Of a DNA stretch of 64,000 bases, positions 47,133 through 60,529 are shown piece after piece. The position numbers and the translations under genes are program-made. Each line of letters starts with the position of its first letter. Position 1 is the first letter of the stretch. The notes under the pieces were generated by a model, which was given only the letters and a program-made list of their open reading frames with translations, had not been told where the DNA came from and made no database searches. Source of the stretch: Monocercomonoides exilis (Eukaryota > Preaxostyla > Oxymonadida > Polymastigidae); assembly GCA_001643675.2 (NCBI GenBank), contig LSRY02000048.1:257501-321500 (forward strand), given 5' to 3'.

Positions 47133-47513
47133 TTATATAAATATTTGTAACAAAATACATTCAGGCTCTGATATACATCTAAGGAAATGTTTGTCTCTCT
47201 TCTTCGCTGTTCTCGTCTGAAAAAAATAAATTGTCCATTTTAAATAATTTGCATGAATCACGATTTTGGAGAGGTTACGGATGATAACATCTTCACAATC
47301 AACAGAACAATAAAAATTGCACACATCAAAAATTCTTCATTTCCATTGAAAATATTGCCGCTCCACGGCATTCCAACAATCAGTATAAACAATTTCATAT
47401 TCCATCAAACAGATATCGTTTTTGTAATACCCAACCTTTTCCCCGGAAATATTTCATTTAGTCAACCTGTCCCTGTTCAAACCATGGAATCTCACTCTAA
47501 TGACAGTTTCTGA
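47133..47513. repeat. Dispersed repeat R, copy 2
   Basis: 47255-47360 aligns with 62885-63000 (ATCTTCACAATCAACAGAAC against ATCTTTGCAATCAATAGAAC). The minus strand of both reads a (Y)CS(V/I)DC(E/K)D motif, hinting at an old coding origin. No downstream family gene here. Confidence 0.5.
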
Positions 47514-48923
47514 GCATTTGACATTGTTTGATCTATTCCATAACGAATTAGAGCCACATAAGAAAAGGAGCACAACTCGATGTGTCGAGGCTGAATGGGC
47601 ATATGAAGACAATGCGGTTGTAAAAGGATGGATTTATGGTGTGGAGTGAAGGAGTTGAGCTTTTGGAGGAAACAGGGTTTTGGAGTAGAAAGAAACGATA
47701 AAAGAATATTTTTTGTGGAAAAGAGGCATTTTTGTGTGTTTAAGAGGCAAAACGGATGTGTGGGGGATGGATTTGGATGATGTTTGGAGGGGTTGTTTTT
47801 TCGATTTTTGTGAGTTGGAAGGTGTGGAGGCCGTGTTTATTATTTGAAAAATGGAATTTGTTGTGAAGGAGGTGGAATGAGGAGGGAACAGAGGAGTGGA
47901 AGATGCGTTAAGCGAATGGAATATATTTTCATTGGAAAAGAGGACAAGAGTTGGATGGGAAATGGGAGATATGGAAAAGGGATGTTATTTTTTTTCAAAT
48001 GCAGGGAGATAGAGAGGGGTCCATATGATGCGGATCAAGAGGGAGAGTATTTGTGGGTGTGTGTGTGGTTTGAGAAGAAAATGGGGTTGAAGAAGAAGAA
48101 AAATGAAATATAATTTTCTTTCACATTTTTATGTTTTGTTTTGTGAACTGTTTGGACGCGCCTGGCTTTTGCAGGGTAAATGTTGGAGGCGGAAGCGGAG
48201 GAAGACGAGAAGAAGGAACGTCAGGCGCAGCACTTTGCATTGGTGGTGTGGAGATGGTTCACGACAGGGATGGATCGAGATGAGGTGCTGACCATGAGGG
48301 GGTGTTTTGCACCAAAGAGAGGCATTAATATTGGAGGCATTTATATTTTTTATTGGGAAAAGGATGATGGTGAATGAAGTGGAAGAGATGGTGGACGTGT
48401 GGCGGAGGGGTGTTGATGTTGTTTTCGGAGAAATGGAAAGAAGAAAAAGGTGATGCAGAAGTAAGGGATGGAAAGGGATTTATCAGATGGAATCTTCTTA
48501 TTGTCAGTTTTTGATATAAAGGAGTTTGTGAAGTTATTTGAGAAGAAGCGGAACAGAGGATTGAATTATGTTAATATTTTAAAAAGAAGAAGAAAGAAAA
48601 AGTCAGCGAAAGGCGGTCATTGTGAAAGATATAGGTTTGTATATTTTTATTAATATTTTTTATCAAATGTTATTTTTTATTAATGAAATTAGGATTTTTG
48701 CAAGAATGTTCAACAACAATGAATGAACAAGGAATATGGAAAGAGGGGATATTGGATGCATTAAAAGAAATCAGGACATAATAATTGGAGGGGGGTAATG
48801 AGAAATGAGCCGGATGAAATATCAAGGAAACGAGAAGATAGTATTTTTTTGAAGATTTTGGAAGGCTCATAAGGCGAATCTTGTCAAAAGCCAAAGGAAA
48901 GAGAGGAAAATGATAACGAGGCA

Positions 48924-49013
48924 GAAGAAGAAGAAGAAGAAGAAGAAGAAGAAGAAGAAGAAGAAGAAGAAGAAGAAGAAGAAGAAGAAGAAGAAGAAGA
49001 AGAAGAAGAAGAA
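48924..49013. repeat. (GAA)n trinucleotide array
   Basis: About 30 uninterrupted GAA units. Confidence 0.97.
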
Positions 49014-50035
49014 GCAACGAGATTTGCTTTTATCTATGGATGATTTTGTCAATTCCATCAGCAAAACATAATGAGGAAATATAACAAAATTGAAATTTTG
49101 TTTTTTCTTTTCTTTTTTGACATGTTTTCTACCAGGTGTCAATTTTTTTTTTCCATGAAACATTCATATCAATGCTAAACATCAATATTTGAAGCATTTT
49201 CGGTTTCTTCTTTACCATTTTGATTCATTTTTCAAGTTTTCTGTCAGTTTTTGCAAATCAGATATATTAAACCATTTTATATTGAATTTTTGAAATGTTT
49301 TGTATAATGACAATCATTTATTGTTCATGGAAACATTTCAATAATCGTATTAAACGTTTAATCATAAATCTTTTTCTATGCGATTGTCACAAAAATACAA
49401 AAAATGATTTATTTCGCATTATTTGTTGTTAAATGTTCTGAAAATTGAACAAAACATATTTAATAATCATTGTGATAAATTAACTGCTATTTGAGAATGC
49501 CGAGATTTTCAAAAGAAAAATGAAGATCTTCCCACAATTTTTATAAAACTTGAAATTTGTTGGTGAAACATAAAAGTACTACCTTATTTTCAATTTTTCT
49601 GAGAAATTTCAAAATTACTTGATAATTTCAAAATAACATATGCTAATTTCAAAATTATTCAAAAATTTCATAATTACACAAAAATTGTGCAATTCATCTA
49701 TTATATCAAAGGAAAAATATTAAAATAAAATAAAACAAGAATGAGAGGATAGTGGGTGAAAAAATAGAAAATAGAAAATAGATAAAATAAAAATAAATGA
49801 ATAAAAACAAAAAAAAATATTTTTTATTTATTATTTTTTCGTAAAAATATTGAGAAATTATTTTTTATTCTCCTGGGAGACTGAATCTGGATCCAAAGCC
49901 TGCAAGTCTTTATTTTACTAATAAATAAAACAAAAACAGGAAGGATTCAGTCACGTCTTCAAACAAATTTTATTTGTTATCATTAGATAAGCAAGAATAA
50001 AAAATAATTTCTTTGTATTTTTTGTTTTAAGATTT

Positions 50036-52687
50036 TTAAAAATCAATTTCCATGCTGTTGTTATTAATATCAATATTTAATGAATTATTAGAATTAAATG
50101 ACATACCTGCGCCACTTTCTTCATTTAAAAAAGAATTAGAAAAATCAGAATTGGAATTAAAAAAGGGAAATAAAAATGAATTGTTATTTTGAGAATTATT
50201 TGAATTATTAAAAATTGGAAAATTAACTTTTTCTAACATTCCTTTCATACCTTCTTTTTGTCGCTCCATATCTGCTGTTCCGCTATATAAAAAATCATTT
50301 TTTGATAAAGAAGAAAAATTCTCAGATCTGTTAAAAAATACAGAATCGATCATAAATAATCTTTCTTTTATAATTTTTTTCACTGTTTTTCCAACTTTAT
50401 TATTTCCTTCTGTTTCTTTGTCTTTTTCATTTTTTCTTTCGAATGTTTTTCTAATTTTTTCATTTTTTATTAATTTTTCAGAGAATTTAATTTTTTTCAT
50501 ATATTCAAAATTTTCTGAGCTTATTGGTGAAGCAAATAATTCTCTTTCTTTTTTTTCAAAATATAAATATTTTTTCATACCTAATATTACCAGCTGGCCC
50601 CAATTTGTTTCTGATAATGTTTCGTGTCTGAAAAAAAAATATGATGAAAAAATTTTATTAAAAAAATTTGTTAAGAAAACATCACACTTTAAAAAGTAAT
50701 GTTTTGTATTAAAATTATTTTCGCTCTCTTTATTCATTTGCAAAGTTTCCAATTCCATTCCAGCAGAGTCGTTATTAATTTCTAAATTTTGAAAAAATCA
50801 TTATTAAAAGAAGAAAAATTGGAGAGAGAAAAATTGGAATTATTATTTAAAAATTTATTGTGATTATAATTAGAATTAAAAAAAGAAATTATATCATCCA
50901 AAGTATTTAAAACAGTATTATTTAAATTATTATTTAATAAATTAGTCAAATGACCAAATTCGCTGTCGCAATCATTTTTTCCATGATGCTCAGCAAAAAA
51001 AGATAAAGAACATTTTTTATTATAAAATAAAGGAGAAGAATTTGAAAACAAAAAATGAAGGATATTAGAGTTTCTAAAATGAGGTCCATTATCACAAAAA
51101 AAGTGAAAAAAATTAACATTTTCAAATAAATCAAATTTTAATAATTGAGTAATGCATTCACAAACAAAACAAAAATCATGAGATAAAATTTCTGAAAAAA
51201 AATTAAAACAATGTTTTTCCAAAATGTTAAATTTATTAACTTTAAAAACAATAAAACACAATTGAGTAATTTGCTTTTTGTCGTAAAAGTTACGACCAGT
51301 TTCATTCATCATTATGGGCAATGCCCAGTTTTCTTTGAAGTCCATAATTATTGAAACTTCATTTTTTTTCATGCTATTTCTTGATAAATAAAAAAAATTT
51401 CTCTGGCATTGAGCCATATTTTTATGTTTTTCAATTAATTCCTTTTCTTCTTTTTCTTCAAAACTCAAAGACAAGTTTTTCTTTTTCAATTCTATTTCTT
51501 TCTTCTCCAAATAATTTCCTCTCTCGCACACATCACACAAATCAGTCCTCCTTTTTGCTTTTTTAAAATTTTTTGTTTTTTTACAAAAAGTAGAATATGC
51601 CATTTTAATATCTATTTCATTCTTCATTTCAAAAAATAAATTCTTTTTTGTATTTTCAATAATTCTTTTCTCATTTCTTAAAAAACATGATGAATATTTC
51701 AATTTCTTTTTATTGACTTTTTCATTTTCAAGCACCTTTTCTTTATTGTTTTCTTCATTATCTATTATTTCAAATGATGACGAAGAAGTTTGAGAAGAAG
51801 TTTGAGAAGAAGTTTGAGAAGAAGTTTGCGAAGAAGTCATTTTTTTCGATTTGTTATTATCACTAATCTTATATTTTTTTTCTTTTTGATATTTTCTATC
51901 ATCAATTTTCATCTTTTCTTCATTTTTTTCTTTATTAATCTTTTTTTCTGTTTTTTTAATATTCAAAAATAAAAATTGAACATTAAAAATTAAATATCAA
52001 AAACAAGACACACTTTTATTTCGTCTTCGTTCGTTGAGGCAGCTGTATGAGCTATGGCTCATCAGCCAATTTTCCACGTCAATTTTTCGATCTGTTGTTG
52101 TTAATGTATGAAAATTAATAGAAAACAGGAGATTTATTAAAACATTATATATAACAATAAATTTAATAATTATAATAACCTGCATTGTTGGAGCTGTTTT
52201 CGTCTTTTAAGTTTTTTCCGAGAACCTTAGCTTCTTTTCTCTTTTCCCGGGAATAGTAATATTCCCCTCGGGAAAGAGAAAAACCGTTTTCATTCAACTC
52301 TGCCATTGAACAAACGGAAGAAGCACAAGAAAGAATTGAAACGCGATCCGAATTCCCGGGCGTTTTATAAAGATCCGCAAGATTGTTTAAAATCTTTGCA
52401 GTTTTCTCTTTCAATATGGAAAAAAATATATAAATAAAATTGTTTCATCAAATATTTAATCATAGAAATGAAAAAAAAAACAATAAAAAAACAAAACTTA
52501 ACGAAACAGCTTCAACAGCTTCGCGGAAGGGCTTTCCCAATTTGGAATGGTAAAGGAAGTGCATTAAGCACCCTTCATGATCATCGCAGGATAAATCTCG
52601 TATTTTTTCAAAAATTTCTTTTGCATGACGGCTTTTTGTAGCGCGTGGACGAGTGTAATATGGATGGCAATAGATTTCGTTTTCCAT
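50036..52687 (-). CDS. Transposase-like six-exon gene, apparently intact (724 aa)
   Basis: Exons 52498-52687, 52180-52407, 52014-52091, 50955-51947, 50688-50781 and 50036-50627; every junction keeps frame and the stop is TAA. The region is extremely AT-rich; the product is Lys/Asn/Phe-rich with a poly-Asn C-terminus. After a helical N-terminus and a Cys pair (DLCDVCERG), motifs in order are SIIMDFKENWALP, FFCDNGPHFRNSN and SFFAEHHGKNDCDSEF. The order D...DGxxxxFKN...FFxxxHGKxxCD is familiar from unnamed transposase-derived proteins of animals, so a DDE-type catalytic core is inferred. Exon 4 could instead run on to a TAG at 50784; the splice at GGTCATTTG is chosen because it alone joins the C-terminal exons. 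No inverted termini were found. Confidence 0.6.
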
Positions 52688-54299
52688 ATTTTTGCTTATG
52701 GTTTCAAAAAAGTGTGATAAAACAATAAAGAAAGCTTGTATCTGTCAATGATGCTGTTGTAAGAGAAAAAAAAAATATCTTTTTTGAGTACAAAAACTTA
52801 CTCTTTATTTTTCCTTTTCTTCTCCATCCGTAACAATCCAGTCTTTTCGAACTTTTCTTAAGATTTCCTTCAGTCACGTTGATCCTCCAGTTCCAGCTTA
52901 AGCTCCAGTTGAAATTAATCATTTGCTGCACTATTCCCTTCTCACATATCTTCTGCTGCTTCATATTATTCGCTTCAGATGAAATAGAGAAGGATAACAA
53001 TGAAAGAGAAGAAGAAGATATAATGCTGGATAAGCATTCGTTTAAAGAGAAGATGTTGCAGTAATTGACAGATATGATAGTTACAGCAATTCCCCCAAAC
53101 TGAGAGCAAGAAAGGCAGATAAAAGAGAAGAGTCAGAAAAAGGAAAGGAAAAGAGATTAAAAGAGAGCATGATTGCTGAAGTGCCTGGTACAAAGAAGAG
53201 TTGCTGTTAAGAAGCTCAAATTCTTCAAACAACATCATATCGCCTTTTGAAGAACAGGCAACCAGAAGAAGCGGATGCAGAATGAGCAGAAGAGGTACAG
53301 GAAGGGCTTTTCAATACGATGAATCATTTGCGAACACGAAAGGCAAATTTGAACGAACAAGAAAAATGAAGAATTCTGGGATAATCCAAGGCACAGAATT
53401 TCGATTTAAGCTTACGGCTTTTTTGATGAGAAGCAGAAGTTATCAACTTGAACACGATAACAATGCCATTAGAAAAAATTTCCTCTTTAGTCAAATTGCC
53501 TTTCTGTCTAATTCCTGGACAGGAATCTCGAACAAAGAAATAATCCCTTCTCCTCTCTTCGGTCGAGAACAAATGTCAATCAGCAGCTGAGACTGAAGAG
53601 CATTACAAAAGCGGATATTGCCATCTGCAACGAACGTGAAGTGCACGTCTCGATAGATACGCAAAGATCGGATGATAAAGTTCGTGATGCATCGTGCTCT
53701 CTTCTTCAGCTGCAAAAATAGGATGTGTCAATGTGTATTGTGTGTTCTGTGCTTATTTTGAAGGCTGGGAAGATGAAAAAATGAGTCGTGTGGCTGTATT
53801 GTTGACGGAAGCGCAGAATATAAAGAAGATGAATCCTTATTCACTCCGAAATTTGTATGAAAGAGCAGTTTTGTCTGTTTGAAGAAGTGAGCCAGCTACT
53901 GTGTAAAATGATGCATGAGTCGAAGGGAGGAATTTCGTTAAATTCTGTAAATCAAGCAAATCAAATCTATTTGGTTCATCATTGTCCTTCTCTCCTTTTT
54001 TGTCCGTCTCGTTCTCTTCAGAAAGAAGAAGCTATTGCCCTTTCCCAGAAAACAATGCATAGGCTGTGTCGTGTTCATTGTTGCTGTCTTCTGCTATCCT
54101 CATCTACTGTTGTTCCTCAATTTCCTGTTCAGCTTCCTCCAATTATGCAAGCATCTTCATTGCTGTCTATTTAATTTCATTCTTTCTCATTTTCTCCTCT
54201 CCTCCATCGTCTTCTTATTCATATGCTTCTTCAGATGTTAACAAGAGATCAAAAGCTGTTTTTAACAAAGCTGTTGCCTAAGTGCTGCAACACAACTAA

Positions 54300-54790
54300 T
54301 CCTTCAGCAGATGCTGTTTCAAAAAGAGGTGTAAAGCTTTTCGATTCAATTGCCACATCTCTTTTTTACATTCCATTTGTGATTGGACATAAGAATATGT
54401 GCTTTGGGACTTTGGTGGACGAGCACACATTTATCGATAACTGAGACGGTTTGGTAGAAAAAGAGGGAATAACAAGCTGTGAATAACCAGCTGTATAACG
54501 CACAACCTCGAAAGAGAAGAAGCCATTCTGCTTTTTCTCATTCTTTGTTTCCGTCAGGTTTAGCGTATACTGTCTCTACTCCCTTTCCACTTCCTCCTTC
54601 GAGCTTTGAAATGCAAACGTTGAATCAAAAATGAGGACGTTGGGCTGCATAGACTTTTTCGCAGAGTTAAACGAAAGGTGGATATTCGACTCTAGAGGCA
54701 GCTGAGGCTTTTCAACACAGTGTTCGTTGCTCCTCCAACCGACTGTGAAAACGAGCCGCAAGTTTGAAGGGATGATCGCATTCACCATAT
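54300..54790 (-). pseudogene. Decayed gene fragment, unknown
   Basis: The best minus-strand frame gives MVNAIIPSNLRLVFTVGW and LSFNSAKKSMQPNVLIFDST. After stops or shifts it continues with readable pieces up to about 54300 (VPKHIFLCPITNG). Composition is protein-like over about 490 bp, but no continuous frame exists. Confidence 0.3.
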
Positions 54791-57359
54791 CACAATCGCC
54801 TGTCAGTGGGTGAGATGGGGCGTATGCATTTTCAAAGTTGATCCCATCGTTGTTGTTTGATATAACTCTCTACTTCCGCAGTTGTAACAGACAAGCTGTC
54901 TCTCACTCTATTCCAGATAAGTACAGAGTGAGAGTTGAAGAGCTGAAAAGTAAAGTTGAAAGCCATCTACCCTGCCACCACCTTCCACACATTCGCCACA
55001 CAGCTGGTATCAATTGTGATGAGTTTGCAGAAGATGGTGCTTTTGACGATGAATTCGATGCATGTTTAGTCGAATATGTCACAACGGACGGAGAAGATGA
55101 TGGAGCGCCACACGAACAGCCGCTTGCTTTGCATCACGATCACATTATTTTTCATTTTAAGTATATTCTTTACCGAAACCAGGTGCTTTGACTTCTTGAC
55201 TCCTTTCTATTTCTTTTTCTTTTTCTCTTTTCCTTCTCTTCTAACATTCATCTTGTTTCCGTCTTCCATTTTTCCCTGAATAAGATGCATTCGAAGAATT
55301 AACAGAATTGTTTCTGCTGTTGTATTCCTGCTCCAGTTCTTCTTTCTTCTTCTTCTTCTTCTTCTTCTTCTTTTTACTTTTTTTTTTTTTTTTTTGCTTC
55401 ATCAAAGTGTTAAAGCATCGTTATTGGAGAAATGAACAACTGTGACGCTTCTTCGAATGAAGACACCATCTATTCACACATCTGCTACAGGATGCCAACA
55501 TTCTCGCTGTTATATCAAAAAAGAAAGAAACCGGATAATCCCTATCCAATCTGGCTGACCTTTTCAATTCTTCAAGAGAGTTGAGCATGCTTAGGTTCCA
55601 TAGCAGAATCCTTCCTCCAAATTCAGCTTTGTCTAAAAGACACATCTTCCTCATCAATTTTATTCACAACACGCATCTCTTGTGAGCGGGGAGGAGAGCT
55701 TAACGAGAGAGCCTGTTGAAGATGAAAAAGGCATAGATTGTTATGAACTCTTTGCATGAATAGCAGTACATTTTGGTTTTGTTTTTGAAGTTCTTTTCAT
55801 ATCATCGTCTCTGGCAATAGTTGCATTGGCTGCTCTCATTTTCTCCATTTGCTTGTTTGATTAACCAAATCATTTCGAGCATTTCAATTGGTAGGATCTT
55901 CGCAATGTAGTTATTAGAGGTATAATCAGGAACTATTCCTCTTCAGCATTGAACAATGTGGTGATTGCTTTAATATGGACATGCATTGAAAAATTTTCAT
56001 CAGTTGCACAATCATCAAGACGAGGGCACAAGCTGCTTTCAAATGAGAAAGTTGAGGAAGATAATGATTGCCATGCTGGAGTAGAGAAGTGAGGGGAGTT
56101 GCGAGATAAATGTCAGCGAGATGATTAAGAAAAAGAAAAAGAAAATAATGATGAAGTTTAATGAAAGTGAGATAAAACAGATGATGATAAGAAAAAGAAG
56201 GCAGTGTCATAAGAGAGAAGAGGTTGATTTCTAAAAAAAATAATGAGAAAATTTAAAAGAACAACAATTATAAATAAAAATAAAACAAAATGTTTTCATA
56301 TTGTTGAAAGAATTCAAAGACAATAAAGATAATTATAATGATATTTCATATATAATTTAATAAATCATACTAAAAGCATTTTAATAAAAATTGCAAGTTG
56401 GGAAAGTTGGAGCGCAAGCACTGAGAAGAGGGTCCAGAACAGTGAATACGATAGAGACGAGGCTGAAGAGGCGGACGAAGAATGACAAGAGCAAAAAGAT
56501 ATACACAGAAACTTTGTCTTCTGCAGATCAGATTGAGTGAACGATGAAGAAGAGGACGAGGTGGCGTATGAGAGCAGATGAAAGAAAGGTGCGTTCTATG
56601 GAGAGAAGGTCCGGGGTGGATAGATTCCTGGAGAAAGAGAAGTTAAAAAAAAGAATGTTAATTGTTTTAAAATTAAAAAGGTAGATCGTATTTATATATT
56701 TGAAAGGATCATAAAGAATATGAGTAGACAAACATCAAAATTCTTGTCACTTTCAATTCAAAACAAATAAATAAAAAAATACATACCACCTAATACAACA
56801 CGGTTGCCGATGAGAATTCATTGTTGCTCATGTCTGGTTATTCTGTGTGATTGTCCAATTCTCACAAAAATCTTGCTGTTCTCTGGAACAAAATGGCTCT
56901 AATTTGCCAAGAAGAAACAGAAGATTGCGAATAGAAGCTGTATTGTTCATCCCACATTCCTCCTCATGTTCCCCTCCTCTGCTTGCATTGTTGTTGTTGT
57001 TGCCTTTCCTGCTATTTGCAGAATATCTTGATTAACTTTTATCATCACTTGCATAAGGATTTCTATTGCCATCAAAATTGCTATTGCTATTCTCGGTGCC
57101 AAAAGCAGAGATCTGAGAATAGAGCGAGTCTGCTGAGCGGATTATCTCAATAGCTCAAAATAAGGAGGCAACTTCGTTTGCAAGAAGGATGAGATGCGCA
57201 ATGAGACGAGTGCGGAGCGAGGCTACAACTGAAACATGATCTGAAAAGCAGAGCAGAGCAAGAAAGAGAGATTCAAGAGTTTCAGCGGTACCGCTGCTGA
57301 GTGGATGTCGAAGAAGATGGCCTGTCGCAGGAAGGGGAGAGAAGAAGAAGAATAGGATG

Positions 57360-57421
57360 AAGAGGAAGAGGAAGAGGAAGAGGAAGAGGAAGAGGAAGAG
57401 GAAGAGGAAGAGGAAGAGGAA
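57360..57421. repeat. (GAAGAG)n hexanucleotide array
   Basis: About ten hexamer units. The minus frame across it is poly-Ser and is not evidence of coding. Confidence 0.95.
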
Positions 57422-57849
57422 GGAGACTTTGGTTGGAGCCTCGCATTATGCTTGCCAAACAACAACAACAAAGAAGCTGATGATGGAGCAGACCAATGTG
57501 TGGTGGGCGTGAAAGATTTGCTTGATAGAGTCACTTTGAACTATTTTGAAAAGATCGTCTCCAGCTGGTGCCTCTTAATTTGAATGAATAATTGCCTTTT
57601 CGACCGAAGCGAAATTAACTGAAAGGAGATAAAAATGAACCACATTGAAGAAGATCGATGGATCAGAAGAGGAGGAGGCTATAGAAGAAGATGAAGACGA
57701 TGACACTGTTGGAGACGACGATGATGATTATGCAAGAGAAGGAGTGGAAATGATGTCACTGACTTTGGAATCTGCATCATCGCCCCAATGTCAAGAGACT
57801 TCCGCAGTAAGCCTGTTCTAAATGACGAAGAATACGAAATGGAATATTA

Positions 57850-58170
57850 ACGAATAGACGAGAAAGATGTAGAAGAACACGAACTCCAACCAGAAAAGCT
57901 TCTGTTTTTCATCTCAAATTCCATCGAATTCAACGAAGACGATCTTTTCATCTCTCTTTCCTCCAACCCATTCATTTTCCGTATCGTTGCTCGCCAATTC
58001 TTATCCAATGCAGATTCCACCACACATGCCACTTTTCATTCTTTCAATATACTTTTCGTTATTTCATCTTCCAACTTCTGCAATGTCATCTTTTCTTACA
58101 TATCTGAAGAAAGCTATTATCTCCACTGGCTTCGGATTACAGCAGTACTCTTTCTGAAAATATTCGTTTA
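57850..58170 (+). pseudogene. Open frame without start, possible exon remnant
   Basis: A plus-strand frame of about 105 codons with no Met start contains EEHELQPEKLLFFISNS, DDLFISLSSNPFIFRIVAR and SYYLHWLRITAVLF, and ends TAA at about 58172. Composition is protein-like, not low complexity. It may be an exon of a lost gene; family unknown. Confidence 0.3.
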
Positions 58171-58172
58171 AC

Positions 58173-59860
58173 ATATAATAAAGAAAAAAAAGGAGATGAA
58201 GAAAGACAAAAAAGCAAAACTGGTGGTTTTTCTTCTTTTCATTTCCTGAAAAAAAATATTGAATTCTGAATCTCCCATGGTTATCGCTTCGACTTTCAAT
58301 TTCCGTTTGAATGATTAATTTTTCTTTATTCAACAATAACTTATTCGAACAAAATATCGCTCATAAATACTAACCTTCAAATGTCACTCGGACAATTCGA
58401 TTATGTTTATTATCATATCATTCATTTTTGCAAATACAAATATTAATCTTTGTCGCTCATTTTTGATTCCTTTTCCAAATATTTCTTTTTATATTGAATT
58501 GTTTCTAAAACTCAAAATAAACATTTATTATGGAATGGTTTTCAATTCCTTTTTTTGTTTCATTGGACTATAAACATTATGACTAGAATGCAGAATAAGT
58601 TTGGAACAAAACATGGTTTTTTTCATAAATGAAAAAATTATGCCCCATATTTCAAAAATTGATCGCTCCCACAATATTTAACTTCAGAATTGGTTTTTTT
58701 TCAAAAAAAATATAAGATTAAAAACCAAAAATTCGATTCCAATCGTGTTTTATTTATTCTATTCAATCACGTTTTATTAATGTTTAATAATTTGTGAACA
58801 TTTCAACGACTACGTGAAGTTATCATATGCCTTTGTTTGTTCAGCACCCTTATAAAATCGTTATTTCAAATTGAAATATCTTTTCTCTCCTTTTTTGGTA
58901 GTTTATAATGACAAATCATAAGTTACAAATCAATGGATGAAATTTAAATAGACTTCTTCAATTCAAATCAATCCATTTAATTCAAATAAAGTTAGTTTAT
59001 TTAAAATGAAGTTGGAATATTCTAAATATAGCACGTTTATTCAAATTGACGCTGAAATCCATCTTGAAAATGTATTTAAAAAAATATATTTTATCTTTCT
59101 AAATCACTAATTGGTTCATTTGGTGTTGTTTTTTTAAGTATTTTTAACCCAATTTTTATAACAATTTTGATCTTTTAGTTTTTAGTTGGAAATATGACTA
59201 AATAACACCAAAATGAGCTTCAAAGACAAAAAAAAGAAAAATTTCGAGAGTTTAAGGTTTATTTCGCTAATATTTTTATGTTTGTTTTAGAAAACACAGA
59301 AGATACGATTTTCATTAGGATAAAAATGTTAAGAGGAAAAGTGAAATGCTCCGAACAGTTTCATTTTGTAAAACACAAATAACTGCAAAAGTGTACGAAA
59401 TGAAGCGTGGAAGCTGACAAACTTGATTTTCTTTTTTCTTCTTCCTCTCCTTCCCCCTCTTCTTCATCCCATATTATCTCCTCCCAGATGCAAATCCCCA
59501 AATCCCTGCCTCCTTCTCCATCTCCCATTTCTCTTTCTCCTCATTCATCTCCCTTCACAATTCCTTCCTTTTTTCTCCTTCCCCTCTCCATATCCATCAC
59601 CAATCCCATTCCCACCTCCAAATTCACCTCAATCTCCATCTCTCAAACGCCTTCTTCTCCAACATCTCATCTCCCCAATCCCATCCATCTCTTCCATCCC
59701 TTCCCTCTCTCTCATTCAATTCTCTCATCTCAACCTCTTCTTCGTATTGTTCCACTTCCACCAACATCAACATCAATACAATCCCCTCTTTCTCCCTTCA
59801 CTCATCCCTTTCAATTCACTCAACAAATTATTCATTCTCAGAAAACAGAGTAGAAAGTTG
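58173..59860. other. AT-rich intergenic region
   Basis: Mostly featureless. At 59420-59850 a C/T-rich low-complexity stretch gives Ser/Pro/Ile frames in two registers, typical of simple sequence. Confidence 0.5.
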
Positions 59861-60335
59861 TTCAATAACAAATTGGTGTGGAACTGGCTGGTATTTTAAT
59901 GTTGGCGGTTTTCCGTCAAATGGTCAATTCTTATTCACCAAATGCAAGTGCATCTCAAATTCTGGTGGTGATTCTGCTGGTTCTCTAACATTTTATAATC
60001 CTCCAGGAAACAAACCAAGCCAGTTTTCTATCAATGATTGTCAATTCATCAATAATAAATTAACTGCCTCTGCCAATTACGGAGGAGCTGCAATTTGCTT
60101 CCTTCCACCATATTCATGGTGAATGGAGTTAAATTCATCACTTTCTGTTTCTTCGATGGCATCACTACAACTAATGGAAGAGGAAATGATGCGTTTTTTT
60201 ACGGAAGTGATATTTCCCAATCCCCATTCGGAAATGTGGATCAACAACTCCAACACCAAGACTGTGAAACAGCAATACAGCTGATAATGCTGAGTGTAAC
60301 AGTTGGCTTCCAATTCATATCTCCTTTTTTTTTCA
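59861..60335 (+). pseudogene. Beta-helix (Pmp/pectin-lyase-like) surface protein remnant
   Basis: Plus-strand reading: WYFNVGGFPSNGQFLF, CKCISNSGGDSAGSLTF, FSINDCQFINNKLTASANYG, GGAAICFLPPYS, then after one frame change VNGVKFITFCFFDGITTTNG and AFFYGSDISQSPFG. The alternating short strands with NDCxFxNN and GGxxI turns are typical of right-handed beta-helix surface proteins, which I recall as abundant in oxymonads. It ends in stops and a frameshift, with no start or signal peptide. Confidence 0.55.
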
Positions 60336-60529
60336 AATGAAAATTCATGAGAAATTTCATCTCTTCATTTTCTTCATTTTCTTCATTTTCTTCCTCATCC
60401 TCTCTTCCTATTCCTTCTTCTTCGACTATGTTTGTGAAAATATACCTTTTTTATGTGAAGCTGAAGCAACAGCTTCCGTGTCCACTTCTCCAAAACCTCA
60501 TGTATTATTTCCTCTTTTTGCTTTTGTTC

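Larger units (their letters stand above)
45888..50035. other. 4-kb gene-poor region
   Basis: AT-rich 45888-47560 with a perfect palindrome. Repeat R copy 2 lies at about 47133-47513. GC-richer purine-biased DNA at 47560-48650 has broken Gly/Glu/Trp-rich frames (for example AQHFALVVWRWFTTGMDRDE at 48227-48286) and looks like a dead gene. A GAA array and AT-rich DNA follow. Confidence 0.5.
52688..57640. other. 5-kb region of decayed coding-like DNA
   Basis: Moderately GC-richer blocks alternate with microsatellites. Protein-like but broken pieces: 53201-53590 plus (NNIISPFEEQATRRSG), 53694-53882 plus (MLSSSAAKIGCVNVY), 54300-54790 minus (NLRLVFTVGWRSNEHC), 54838-55191 plus (AGINCDEFAEDGAFDD). 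None forms an intact gene and I recognise no family. The 56220-56400 part is plain AT-rich. Confidence 0.4.

Noticed and set aside
48670-49163. Poly-Leu and poly-Phe minus-strand frames
   Set aside because: Produced by the GAA array; no coding pattern outside it.
57223-57534. Poly-Ser minus-strand frame
   Set aside because: Hexamer repeat with ordinary flanks; no intron or domain support.
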